This document shows positions 13,189-27,165 of a stretch of 64,000 bases of DNA, in pieces. The notes under the pieces are model-generated. The model was not told the origin of the DNA. It ran no database searches and saw only the letters and a list, made by a program, of their open reading frames with translations. Each line of letters begins with the position of its first letter. Positions within the stretch are counted from its first letter, which is position 1. The stretch is from positions 11,136,852-11,200,851 of the forward strand of contig NC_063173.1 in assembly GCF_023159225.1 (NCBI RefSeq), written 5' to 3'. The DNA comes from Perognathus longimembris pacificus. Lineage: Eukaryota; Chordata; Mammalia; Rodentia; Heteromyidae. The translations under genes and the position numbers were made by a program.

Positions 13189-15715
13189 GTGGTGGTGTTG
13201 GTGGTAGTTGTGGAGCTTGAATTAAGGGCTTGGGTGCTGTCCCTGAGCTTTTTCGCTCAAGTCTAGTGTTGTACCACTTTGAGCCACAGCACCACTTCCA
13301 GTTTTCTGGTGGTTAATTGGAGATAAGAGTCTTAGGAACTTCCCTGCCAGGGCTGGCTTGGAACCACTATCCCCAGATCTCAGTCTTCTGAGTAGCTAGG
13401 ATTATAGGCATGAGCCACCAGTGCCAGGCTTAATTGTATATCTGACATAACTAAAAATAACATTTATTATGCACTGTTAATATCAAGGATTATGCTAACT
13501 CTTTCATATGAACTATTTCATTTAATACAACTTTCTCCATTTGTTTAAATGAGAAAATTAAAGCTCAGAAAAGTTAAAGAATTTTCCAAGGTTGTACTAA
13601 GTGGTAGAGTTGAGATTTAAATAAGACTTGCCTGTCTTCTGATCTCAGATCCCGTACCTATTATGTTGCCTCTCTCATTATCATGTTTTCATATACTAGA
13701 GACAAAAGGAAGTCAGAGACTTGATTAAGCTAAACCAAAAGATTATTCTTCACAAATGATGTATACATAGAGCTACTTTGTTGTCTGGTAGTTTTCTATA
13801 CTAAGCACCAGACGTTAGTCCAGTTGTCCATATGCTAGGCAATAAGGGACCATGCTGCTGTCAACACTACCTTTTGCTTATGTTGTTACCACATGTAAAA
13901 ACACTGAAGATGATACATGTAAAGATATATAACTATTTATTCTGTATTTTCATATGGCTTTGGCTAATACAATACTTGAATATACTTGAAATTTAAAAGA
14001 TTATTTTTTTTAAAAGAGCCTCATAAAGCAACTTGGAAATCACTTGGAAGTCATCACAGTGACTCATGCTGCTCAGAAATTGATCCTGGTTTTTGCTCTG
14101 TCTTGTGGCGATTGGCCATCCTAGCCCTGAGGCTACTGACTGAACTCACTGGATATAAAGGTTCAGCACCTAATAGACATCAGCCTGCACCTGACCTCAT
14201 GTCATTTCTCCTACGTGGTGTCATTTTTATTCAATCTAAATAAAAAACTTTTTCTAAAGGGGAAAAAAAGAAGAAGAAAAACAAGGTAATTAGACTGCAG
14301 AAATCCCTCCCTAGCCCCAGAACTTTCTCACAAAAAAAACAAAACAAAGCGAATGGAACAAAGATATGAATAAAACTTTAAATCAAATTAACAAACTTTC
14401 TGTTATTCACTCTAAGCTGAGGATCACTTATGTATTCTTGGGGAGATTTGAACAGTGTTAGGAGACTGAGCATTCTCATGGGGGCCACACTCAGCAGCGG
14501 TAGTGACCCAAAGGTATGCAGAAATTGAATGAATACCTTGTTAAGGTCATCATGAAGTCATACCTGTTCCACTCAATCTGGGGTGAATTCAGAACATCTG
14601 GATCTCTGTGGTTCCTCAACTCCCCAATTCTAAGGGTGACTCTGACCCCTTAGACCTATCAGTTCTTCAATCATGGGAGAAAAGTTCCAAATGTTGTTTC
14701 TGGGCTGTGGATATAGCCTAGTGGCAAGAGTGCCTGCCTCGGATACACGAGGCCCTAGGTTCGATTCCCCAGCACCACATATATAGAAAACGGCCAGAAG
14801 CGGCGCTGTGGCTCAAGTGGCAGAGTGCTAGCCTTGAGCGGGAAGAAGCCAGGGACAGTGCTCAGGCCCTGAGTCCAAGGCCCAGGACTGGCCAAAAAAA
14901 AAAAAAAAATGTTGTTTCTATTCCCTCTCAGTGTATGTATTTACTTCCAGTCACAGAAGCAAATCATTTATTTCCTGAAAGGTTAATGTGTATGTTTATT
15001 AGCTTATGTAATCTGGCCCACCATTAAAATGAAATATTAAAACTGAAAACCTGAGCTTTGCATATAAATTTTTCATGTAGTCAGGTTTACAATGCAAAAG
15101 CAGGTATAAATACAGTAAGTAGAGGACAAGACATAATTTATTCCCAAATGAGTGGTACTGTAACCCTAGCTACTCAAGAGGCTGGGAAAAAGTTTGTTTG
15201 TTTTTTTTAATGTTTGAGCAAAAATGACACCACACAGGAGAAATGTGACATGAAGTCAGATGTAGGCTGATGCCTCTTAGGTACTGAATCTTTCTATCCA
15301 GTTGTTTCAGTAAGTAGCCTCAGGGTTAGTACAGCCCATTCTTCTCCAAGACAGAGCAAAAATCAGGATCACAATAATCAGGATTAGGGGCTGGGAATAT
15401 AGCCTAGTGGCAAGAGTGCTTGCCTCATATACATGAAGCCCTGGGTTCAATTCCTCAGCACCACATATATAGAAAAGGCCAGAAGAGGCGCTGTGGCTCA
15501 AGTGGTAGAGTGCTAGCCTTGAGCAAAAAGAAGCCAGGGACAGTGCTCAGGCCCTGAGTCCAAGCGCCAGGACAGGCAAAAAAAAAAAACAAAACAAAAC
15601 AATAATCAGGATTAGAGTGGTACAGAAAATTATGTTATTATGGTTCCCATGGAAGGATTCAAGATAGGGACATTAGGGCATTATTCACATTTCCTGGAAA
15701 TAGAAGAATCCTTAA

Positions 15716-15757
<42 letters not shown>

Positions 15758-18700
15758 AAGTAGTCATATATTCTCAGTCTGTCTCTAAAAATCTAACATT
15801 AAAAAAATATAAACTGTATTTTAAACTCATGGCAATCAACAGTCGATACCAAGCTTTCTATTTTTTTAAACCAAAAAGTCAATTTTTTTTATTACCTATC
15901 ATTATTAACATTTAAATATGTTCACTTATTTTCTCTCCTCATGCCATTTTATGCACTCAACTTGATTGTTTTTAATAATAACAATGTCTTTAGAATGTTT
16001 TCAGGTATCAAAAACCAAGGTACAGAAACAAAGACTATTTTCTTTGTCCAAGATTACATAGACATACAAGCTTTCTATTTCTGATGCCTGGTAATCTAGC
16101 CATTCACCACTGGTTTGTACAGTCATCAAAAGACTCATAATAAGAAAATATGGGATGGAATATGGCTTAGCAGTAGAGTGCTTGCCTTGCATGCATGAAG
16201 CCCTGGGTTTGATTCCTCAGCACCACATAAACAGAAAAATCCAGAAGTGGCACTGTGGTTCAAGAGGTAGCATGCTAGCCTTGAGCAAAAAGAAGCCAGG
16301 GACAGCACTCAGGCCCTGAGTCCCAGGACTGGCCAAAAGAAAAGAAAATATGGCTGAGAATATGGCTTAGTGGTAGAGTGCTTACCCTGCATGCATGAAA
16401 CCCTGGGTTCGATTCTTCAGTACCATATAAACAGAAAAAGCCAGAACTGGTACTGTGGCTCACGTGGTAGGGTGCTAACCTTGAGCAAAAGAAGCTCAGT
16501 GACAGTGCTCAGGACCTGAGTTCAAGCCCCAGGACTGGCAAAAAAAAAAAAAAGAAAGAAAAAAGAAAAAGAAAAGAAAATATGGGCTCCCTCTTCTCAC
16601 CTTTTCTTTTTTTTCTCTCAGAACACATGTAGACAATCTGGATTTTTTTTCCTTGTTAATTGCTGAAAATATCTGTGTAAGACAAGTTCCAGATAGCAGT
16701 AACAAGACTGACTAGCAAAGGAATTTCTAGTCCTTGGAAAATATCAGCTCATCTAATACACAAGTTACTTGTGTATTTGAGATAACTAGCTTCTGTTTCT
16801 ACCTTTTGGTCACTTGTCTATGGGAATCATTACAGAAGAGTGTTCATACCTCCTTTGTGACCTTTGAAGGTCACCACACAGCTAGCATCTTCAGCTGACC
16901 AGATCTTCAGCTGAGCATCCATTCCCCCACTCAGAACCACGAGGCCTGATGGGAAAAACCTGCAACAATTCACATCAAACACATGTCCTTCCAATACTCT
17001 CTGGAAAAACAAAAGAAAATTCCATGCTAGTTTCCTTGTTCATCCCTAATGTTCTCTCACCTCCTTTCTCTTTGATCCTTTTTATGAAATACCTACATGC
17101 TATACCCACATGCCGGATTTTAGAAAAGGTTGGTCAAAGGACCACTTTACTTCATTTGTCTACCAACTAGTGTTCTAAGGACGATTGACTTCCTCTCCTG
17201 GGACTGAAGTAAGATGTATAGCACTGATTTCCAAAGCCACCCTTAGGTCTAGTTCTAAGGATCAGAAGCGTAGAAAGCTTGGAGACTCTTACTCACTATT
17301 CACAAAACCCTCTGTGTAGGCTGCAGATTTAGCTACATATTCAGTCTAATAAGCTAGCAGCTACTCTGTGTTAGCAAGTGATCATGGAAGAAACACCCAC
17401 TGAAGACAATCACTGGCTTGGCTCAATGGCTGTAGCCCAACTCTGACTGGCAAGTCACTAAGCATGAGAATGTCATTCTGTGATGACCAAGTGGGAGAAT
17501 GGAGATCAAAGTGCAGTGGTTCTATATGTTTACTATGGACCACTCTTCTTCCACTACCTACTCCAAAGGTTTTCAGACCACCCTTCCTGAATCAGCTTCT
17601 AAAAGTGCAACCAAGTCCTTTACTCTGAGTTCTCCATTTGAAGCCTGCCAGATCTTCATGCTCCCATCAGAACTAGAAGACACACCAAGGCCTCCTCCGC
17701 TGGAAATGTCCAGGCATGTTATCTGTACAAAAGACAAAACAATATTGTAGTGAATAAAATGCTCTTATTCCCTTGAAATAATGTTGCAAACTTCTTCCCC
17801 TAGCCTATGCTTCCCAACACAAATGACCTGTGTATGATACAACAACTAAGTTTTCATCACAACCTCCCAACACAGCCAGAGCCAACACCTTTCACTTTTC
17901 CAAACAAAAAGATATTCTTGTAATCTCCTACTTCAATATGTCCCATATTATTTCCAGAGCTTCTACCTTTGGCCAATTTGTTTTTAAGATAGCTTTCTAT
18001 TTTTCAGGAATCCATTTACACTAAGTTTTTAAGTATTCAAGTTAGAACAAAGACACTTCTGTCTCTCTCTCTATAGGTGTGTACAGAGAAATATAGTCTA
18101 TATTCACAAAAGCAAAAAATGAAGATTAGGAACACCTGTATGCTGAATAATGCAAGACTTGGAAGGAGGCTGAGATCTGAGGATCACGTTTCAAAGCCAG
18201 CCCAGGCAGAAAAGTCTGTGACTCTTATCTCCAATTAACCATCAGAAAACTAGAAGGGGAGCTGTGACTCAAAGTGGTAGAGCGCTAGCCTTGAGTAAAA
18301 AGCTCAGGGACAGCACTCAGGCCCTCAGTTGAAGCCCCACAACCAACCCTCCCCCCCCCACACACAAAAAAAGCCAAACTAGAGGGCAGGGAATGTGGCC
18401 CAGTGGTAGAGTGCTTGCCTAGCATGCATGAAGCCTTGGGTTTGATTCCCCAGTACCACATAAACAGAAAAAGTCAGAAGTGGTGCTGTGGCTCAAGTGG
18501 TAGAGTGCTAGCCTTGAGCACAGAGAGGCTTAGGGACAGTGCCAGGCCCTGAGTTCAAGCCCCAGAACAGGCAAAAACAAATAAACAACCGCTCCCCTCA
18601 AAAAAAACAAAAAACCTAGAGGGATGACATAGAATAACGTACATATTAAGCCAGGCATATATGCCTCTAGTTCTAGCATTTGGAAGCCAGAAGGAGGAGG

Positions 18701-21624
18701 ACTGAAAGTTTGAGGCTCAAGCTTTCTTTTGTCTCAAAATGAAAGTTAAAAAGGCTGAGAATATAGTTCAATAATAGAATAATATAGTTCAATAGTATAG
18801 TTATTGACTATATAGTTATTGGCTATTCACTATAATAATATAGTTCAATAATAGCAGAATGCTTGCCTAGCATATACAAAGTTCTGGATTTAATCCCCAG
18901 GACTGGTAAAATGTATATAACATAAGTAATAAAAAGCAAGTTATAAAAAAGAGGGATTGTTGGAGGAAGGAAACCAAAAAAAGTGTGGGAGGTGGAAAGG
19001 AGAGGTGATGGGGTAAATATTATCAAAGTACATTATTGTATATGTGAATATATCATAATGTATCCATTAAAATTTGAAAACAAAACAAAACAAAAAACAG
19101 TAACATATACTAATTTTTGAAAGTTAAATAAGAATAGTAGCCAGAAAGAGGAAAAAAAGAGTAAGTTATAAAAGAGTATGTATTGTAAAAACCTATTGGA
19201 GGGGACTGGGAATATGGCCTAGTGGCAAGAGTGTTTGCCTCCTATACATGAAGCCCTAGGTTCAATTCCCCAGCACCACATATATAGAAAACGGCCAGAA
19301 GTGGTGCTATGGCTCAAGTGGCAGAGTGCTAGCCTTGAGCAAAAAGAAGCCAGGAACAGTGCTCAGGCCCCGAGACAAGCTCCAGGGCTGGCCAAAAAAA
19401 CCACAAAAAGCCAAAAACCTATTGGAGTAGGGCTGGGAATGTGTATGTGTCTGTGTGTGTATGTATGTATATATATATGTACATATATGTATATATACAT
19501 TATATATATACATTATATATATATAGGAGTAAAACAGTTTTACCTATTTTCAATAAGGAAGACTGAGAGAATTAAGTAAAATAGTGATATGTAGAGTTCA
19601 GCATAGAGCTGGATCATAGCAGACAATCAGTACATGTTACTTATCACTATTATTAATAAAGGCTATCCAAACAAAGTTATCTTTAGATTATGGGGACCTG
19701 AGTGATTTTTTCTTTCTTTTATACTTTCTCACTAAATATATATTAGTCTTGCAATAAGGATAAAAACTAGCTTTTAAACAAGTGTACCACACAGTAAGAT
19801 ACAGATGCTTTTCTATAATTTACCAATTACAGCTTATCCACTACTTTCTCACTTCTGCCTCAAAAAAGCTCAAGGGCATTATAATAAAAACTGATGAAAA
19901 TATTCTTCAAAATGGTACACTAGAATTCTGAGATGTTCCTGTCTAGTAGGCAGGCAATAAAATATAAACAGTAGTAGCATATTATGTAAGCATCAGTTAT
20001 TACAAGATTATCCCATGGCTATTATGTGGCTGAGTTAAAACATACATAAGGACATTTCATGTAGTCTCTAAGATGACTAGTATGGATTTATACACACTTT
20101 GAGAGTAGACTCAAGAATCAGCTTTGCCAAACACATCATTCGTTCTATCATTTTACATTGCAAAGGATACATTAATTCATTATAAATATGTTCACAGCAC
20201 AAGACAAACAGGTAAAGTGAAAAATAACATGCCATAAAATTTTATTGATCAAATACTTACACTCTCATGGGGGGGAGAGGGAAAAGGAGAGGGGGAAATG
20301 AGGGAGGAGGTAACAAACAGTACAAGAAATGTACACAAGGCCTAACGTAAGAAACTGTAACCTCTCTGTACATCATTTTGACAATAAATAAGAAAAAAAA
20401 TGGGAAAACCCAAATACTTACACTCTTTGTGTGAATTCTGGAAAAAGTAGTATACGGTGCCAAAAACTTAGAAGATGCACTCTCCTTTGGACATGAAATA
20501 TGAATGCTTTTCTAGACAGAGGAAAAACAAATGAAATTCATCAGTGAAGCCACATCGATGTAACTGAAGCCTCTTAAAGAAAACACTAGGACCACAGGAA
20601 AAGTCTTAGCTCCTAAGTGTACCCACTCTAATTCTTCTTTCCCTGGATCACAAAACTACTGCTTCCCCTTGGTTCCGAAGTCGATTTTCTTTTCTTTTCT
20701 TTTTTCTTGCCAGTCCTGGGGCTTAGATTCAGGGCCTGAGCACTGTCCCTGGCTTCTTTTTGCTCAAGGCTAACACTCTGCCAACTTGAGCCACAGTGCC
20801 ACTTCTGGCCTTTTCTGTATATGTGGTGCTGAGGAATCGAACCTAGGGTTTCATGTATATGAGGCGAGCACTCTTGCTACTAGGTGATATTCCCAGCCCC
20901 CCGAAGTCGATTTTCTGCAGAGAACTACAGTGCAATTTGCTATTGCTGAGATGCCAGTATCTTTTTATGTTGATGTGAACTATATCATAAAATACAGATC
21001 AACAATAGGACACAACTGAAAAGCATCAGTGCATGAACTTTTAGAAGATTAAGCAGCAATATTCTGTTTAGCAGCAGAGCAAGGAACAGGATCAGCAGGA
21101 TAATGCACAAAGCAATAAGGAAACTCAGCACCAGCCACCAGGTCTATTGTCTAAAAGATGAGTCTAAAAGTAAATCACTGCCTATGGGAATGTTCAAGAT
21201 TGTTAGACTATGGATATTTTCAGTTATCACAGAAAACTGGGAAATTATGGCACAACCATACAATGTGTGGGGCCTGGTCAAGACTGCAGTGCCCAGACTC
21301 ATCTAGAACTTAAACTGGCCATCATCGCATAGCTGTTAGGATGTCCAGTCATCATCTCATGTATTTCAGCTAGAGCAGCAAGATGAACACGGATGGCACA
21401 GTAGGAAAGTATATCCATCCTAGCTACTCAAGAGGCTGAGATCTGAGGATTGTGGTTCAAAGCTAGCCTGAGCAGACAAATCTGAGAGACTCTCATCTCC
21501 AATTAACTAGTAAAAAGGCAGAAATGAAGATGTAGCTCAATAGGAGAACATCAACCCTGAGTGAAAAAGCTAAGCAACAATGTGGGACTTTGAGTTCACA
21601 CACACAACACACAACACAACACAC

Positions 21625-21661
<37 letters not shown>

Positions 21662-24600
21662 TGGTAAAGCCTTTCCTTATGAATTCCTGCAATGTAATAT
21701 CCCTTACTCTAACACCAATACCAACACCAACAAAATGTTCTGACAAACAGAATGCCAGGGGGCTGGGAATATGGCCTAGTGGCAAGAGTGCTTGCCTTGT
21801 ATACATGAAGTCCTGGGTTCAATTCCCCAGTACCACATATACAGAAAACGGCCAGAAGTGGCGCTGTGGCTCAAGCGGCAGAGTGCTAGCCTTGAGCAAA
21901 AAGAAGCCAGGGACAGTGCTCAGGTCCTGAGTCCAAGCCCCAGGACTGGCCAAAAAACAAACAAACAAACAAACAATAAAAAACCAAACCAGAATGCCAG
22001 CTAGCAGTGTATCTCTTATGAGTTTCCAAGAAGATACACTCACTCAAAGGCTCCTAACATGTTATCTCTTCTGCAACAGCATTTCAAAGTTTCTGTAGGA
22101 CAATGAAAATGTCCTTAAGCTGGGTACTGATGGCTCATACCTGTAATCCTAACTAATCAGGAGGCTGAAATCTGAAGGATGACAGTTTGAGACCATCTTG
22201 GGCAGAAAGTCTGAGAGATGCCATCTTCAAAATAACCAGCAAAAAGTTACACTGGGGTGAACAAACGCAGCAATGGTATTCACTAGATACGATGTTGAAA
22301 ATGAACTATATAACTTGTGGGTGGGGATGGGAGGAAAACACTGGAAGAGAGCAAGCAAAAGGGTGACATTGTCCAAAAAGAAATGTACTTTTATCTGACT
22401 TATGTAACTATAATCCTTCTGTATATCACCTTTATGAGAGCAATTAAAAAATTTAAAAAGCAACACTGGAGGCATAGCTCAAGAAGTAGAACACCAGCCC
22501 AGCAAATATAAGGCACTGATTTCAAGGCCTAAAGGAAAGGAAGAAAGGAAGTAAGGAAAGAAGGGAGGGAGGGAAAAAGGGAGAGAGGGAGGAAGGGTGT
22601 TGTCCATTATCAAGATTTTCTGAGCCTCTTTCAATCCAACAGACACAGGTTTGTATACTTCATTAGAAAAAAGTTTCAAAATCCTAATTTTGTCATCACT
22701 GAGAATCAATATGCTGTTATTACAGGTCATCTACTTCTTTTAAAAGGCAAATTGGATATCTATATAAGCAGTACTTTCTTAGCCAGCCCATCCATGCCTG
22801 ACTGCCTGCAGACCTTCCATTAAATGACTTTTTTCTTCTAACCTTGTGACAAAGCCCATATGGCTGCAAGGTAACTGACCTGGATTTGGAACTGCCTCCT
22901 GAACCAGAAACTAAAGTGTCAGCTAAATTCTCTTGGCTGAATAGTTACACCATCAAGGATGCAAGGAGCTCCAATGGCTGGTGTTTGGGCCTTTACACGA
23001 ACTGGTTTATTCTCAGACAATTTCATTTCCTTAGGGCTTAATTGTGTGAAAAATTTCAACCATCAGTGCTTTTTTAACTGTTTATAAATCCTGCATATCA
23101 ACCTTTAATCCATAAAGAGACTACAAAGGAAGGTAAATGTTGAACTACCTCCTAATGTCAGCAGTAGAAAAACATGCTTGTAATGAAATATTTTAAAGAA
23201 AAGCTACAGAGGGAAGAAACTGTGAGTAAGTCACACTGACACAAAATTCAAAGTGTGTGGGGGGGGGGGTGCATGCACACACTCCAGCCCTAGGGCTTGA
23301 ACTCAGGGCCTGGGCACTATTCTTGAGCTTTTTTACTCAAGGCTACTGCTCTACCACTTGAACCACAGCTCCACTTCCAGGTTTTTGGTGGTTAACTGGA
23401 GGGTTAAGAGTCTCACAGACTTTCTTGTCCAGGCTGGCTTCAAACCACAATCTCCTGAGTAGCTAGGATTATAAGCATGAGCCACTAGCGCCCAGCTTCA
23501 AACTAATTTTTTTGTTGTTGTTTTGTTTTGTTTTTACCAGTCCTGAGGCTTGGGACTCAGGGCCTGCGCACTGTCCCTGGCTTCTTTTTGCTCACGGCTA
23601 GCACTCTACCACTTGAGCCACAGCGCCACTTCTGGCCTTTTCTGTTTCTGTGGTACTAAGGAATTGAACCCAGGGCTTCATGCATGTTAGGCAAGCACTC
23701 TACTGATAAGCCATATTCCCAGCCCTAATTTTTTTTAATCCTCCAGTGTTAAGCATTTAAGCATGAGAGATCTGTTGAACAGAACAATGCAGCAACACCA
23801 AACAGCAAAATGACTCATGCCAGTTAGGAAAAAAATGTTCAGCCATTACCACTTACTGTCTGAACCCATCTAGCAGGTTCACAGCAGAAATTAGCAATGA
23901 TGCTTGAAGAGATAAAGAATGTATCTGTCCCTGAGTATAAAGGAAGAAATATAGATCAGGTGTTTCCAATAAAATAAATTCGAATTGTAAATACAAACTA
24001 TACATAGGCTGGGTACCAGTGGCTCATGCCTGTAATCCTAGCTACTCAAGAGGCTGGGATCTGAGGATTGCAGTTTCATGCCAAGTCAGGCAGGTAGTCT
24101 ATGAAACTCTTATTTCCAATTAACCATTAAAAAACTGGAAGTAGCTCTGTGGCTCAAAGTGGTAGAGTGCTAGCCTTGAATACAAAAATCAGGGGCAGGG
24201 CTGGGAATGTGGTCTAGTGGTAAAGTGCTCGCCTCGTATACATGAAGCCCTGGGTTTGATTCCTCAGCACCACATATATAGAGAAAGCCGGAAGTGGCGT
24301 TGTGGCTCAAGTGGTAGCTAGCCTTGAGCAAAAAGAAGCCAGGGACAGTGCTCAGGCCCTGAATTCAAGCCCCGGGACTGGCAAAAAACAAAACAAAACA
24401 AACAAAAAAAGAAGTTAAGAAAAGTAGAGACCAGATATTTCCAATAAAAAAATGAAGAGTATGAGTTGAGGCATCTTATAAGATATACATAGGATTTTAA
24501 CTTTTAAAATGGAGTGAAGCTGGGTGTCAGTGGTCACATCTGTAATCCTAGCTCCTCAGGAAGTTGATATCTGAGGACAGTGGTTCAAAGCCAGACCAGG

Positions 24601-24740
24601 CAGGAAAGTCTGTGAGACTCTCATCTCCAATTAATGACCAAAAAGCTGGAAGTGAAGCTGTGGCTCAAGTGGTAGGGTGATAACCTTGAGCAAGAAATCA
24701 TAGAGATAGCATCCAGGTTCTGAGTTCAAGCTCCAGAACC

Positions 24741-24801
<61 letters not shown>

Positions 24802-27104
24802 ATGTAAAATATCTCCTTGATAAGCTTATATATTAATTATAGGCTGAAATAATATTTTATGTATATCAGATTAAATATTAAAATTAATTTCATCTACTTT
24901 TTTTTTTTTGCCAGTCCTGGGGCTTGAACTCAGGACCAGGGCACAGTCCTTGAGTTTCTTTTGCTCAAGGCTACCACTCTACCACTTGACCCACAGCACC
25001 ACTTCTGACTTTTTCTGTTTACATGGTGCTGAGGACACCACACTTAGCTTACATTTACTTTTAAATGGAATCAAATTTTGTTAATAATTTACTTTAAATA
25101 GGCTCTAATAGTGCATCCATAATTTAAAATGTTTCTGGAAACCATATTATAAAAGTAAAAAGAGGGGCTGGGAATGTGGCCTACTGGTAGAGTGCTTGCC
25201 TAGCATACATGAAGCACTGGGTTCTATTCCTCAGCACCACATAAACAGAAAAAGATGGAAGTGGCGCTGTGGCTCAAGTGGTAGAGTGCTAGCCTTCAGC
25301 AAAATGAAGCCAGGGACAGTGCTCAGGTCCAGAGTCCAAGCCCCTGGACTGGCAAAAAAAAAAACAACAAAAAAAACAAAAAAACCGGTAAGGGCTGGGA
25401 ATATGGCCTAGTGGCAAGAGTGCTTGCCTTGTATACGCAAAGCCCTGGGTTCGATTCCCCAGTACCACATATACAGACAATGGCCAGAAGTGGAGCTGTG
25501 GCTCAAGTGGTAGAGTGCTAGCCTTGAGCAAAAAGAAGCCAGGGACAGTGCTCAGGCCCTGAGTCCAAGCCCCAGGACTGGCAAAAAAAAAAAGTTAAGT
25601 GTAACTACAGAGAAAAAGAAAACTCTTGACACTAAGAAGGAACAAAAACTTATTATATACAAAGAAAATGGAAGTCTACAAGGATACATGATAATAATAT
25701 AAATATCAAAAATAGATATATGAGTAGAATCATAGTTTTGACTACTGTGCTATCAACAAGACATAAAAACCTACCTTGTTTATTTCATTCACAATAAAGC
25801 CTTCTGAAGCTGTAACCTCTGGGATGCCATCTAGGCTAATTCCTTGACAAGTTAAGCTGCCATACAAAGATGGCTTCCCTATACAACACAAAAGACACAT
25901 GTCAAAAATAAGAACTTAATATTATTCTCCTTGAAAATGCAATTCAGGCATCTACATAGACAGTACATAGACAATATGAAAGAAAAGTAGATTCTTGTGT
26001 TCGAAGTTAAGAGAAGTAGGAAGAGCATACCTAATTTGAATCAAAGAATTAGTGCTATATTTGCAGAAAGAGAAAATCTATTTGTATAAAGCTACTAGAG
26101 TTATCTCAATTTGTTTACTGGCTATAAAACGGAATTCTTCTAGGATGAAAGATTAACATGTCTGTGTGTGTATGTGTAAGTCTCTATGTATGTGTGTTAC
26201 ACAGCAAAGAATTAAGCGTCAGTAATCTGAAAATTTTTTAAAGGTTTGCTTAAGTAGGAGACTGATTTTTCAGTCAAGTGAGCAAAATAAAATAATATCC
26301 TATACATATACATATGCAGATGGCACAATGAGATTGCAGACTTTTTCTAATCTCCTGGATTTCATATACTCACAGTCTGTGTGTCTGTCTTCCTAGCTAG
26401 AACATGAAATCCCTGAATTCAGAAACTAGCTACAAGTAATTCAGTAAAATAGTTGCACCGTGATCTGAAGTTCTAGAAGTAATAGTGAAGTAGAAACCAT
26501 CATGGATTTCACACAAGAGATGGAGGGAAGGGCTTTGTAGAGAGACTTGAGCAAGATTTTGAAAGACAGTACATGATTAGGAGGAAAATAAGGTCATGTT
26601 CAAACAATTTTTACTTAGACTCATTGTTCTTTATATAATTAGATGTGAAAATCAATAATGGAACCAGGTGCCAGTGACTCATGCTTATAATTTTAGATAC
26701 TCAGGAAGCTGAGATCTAAGGATCAAGGTGGGTTTGTTTTTGTTTTGCTGGTCCTGGGGCTTGAATTCAGGGCCTGGGTACCATCCCTGAGCCTCTCTGT
26801 GCTCAAGGCTAGTGCTCTACCCCTTGAGCCACAGCGCCACTTCCAGTTTTTTCTGTTTATGTGGTACTGAGGAATTGAACCTAAGGCTTCATGCATGCTA
26901 GGCAAGCACTCTATCACTAAGCCGCATTCCCAGCCAGGATCAGATTTGAAGCCAACCCAAGTAGGTAAGTCTGTGAGACTCATCTCCAATTAACCATCAA
27001 AAAGCCGAAAGTTGAGCTATAGTTCAAGTGGTAGAGTTCTAGCCTTGAGCACAAAAGCTCAGGGACAGTGCCCAGGCCCTGAGTTCAAACCCCAGGACCA
27101 GGCT

Positions 27105-27165
<61 letters not shown>

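Noticed and set aside
20257..20463. 68-codon minus frame
   Set aside because: PAAF1 exon 4 read through into the L1 fragment; relevant only as the possible alternative exon extension described in the findings.
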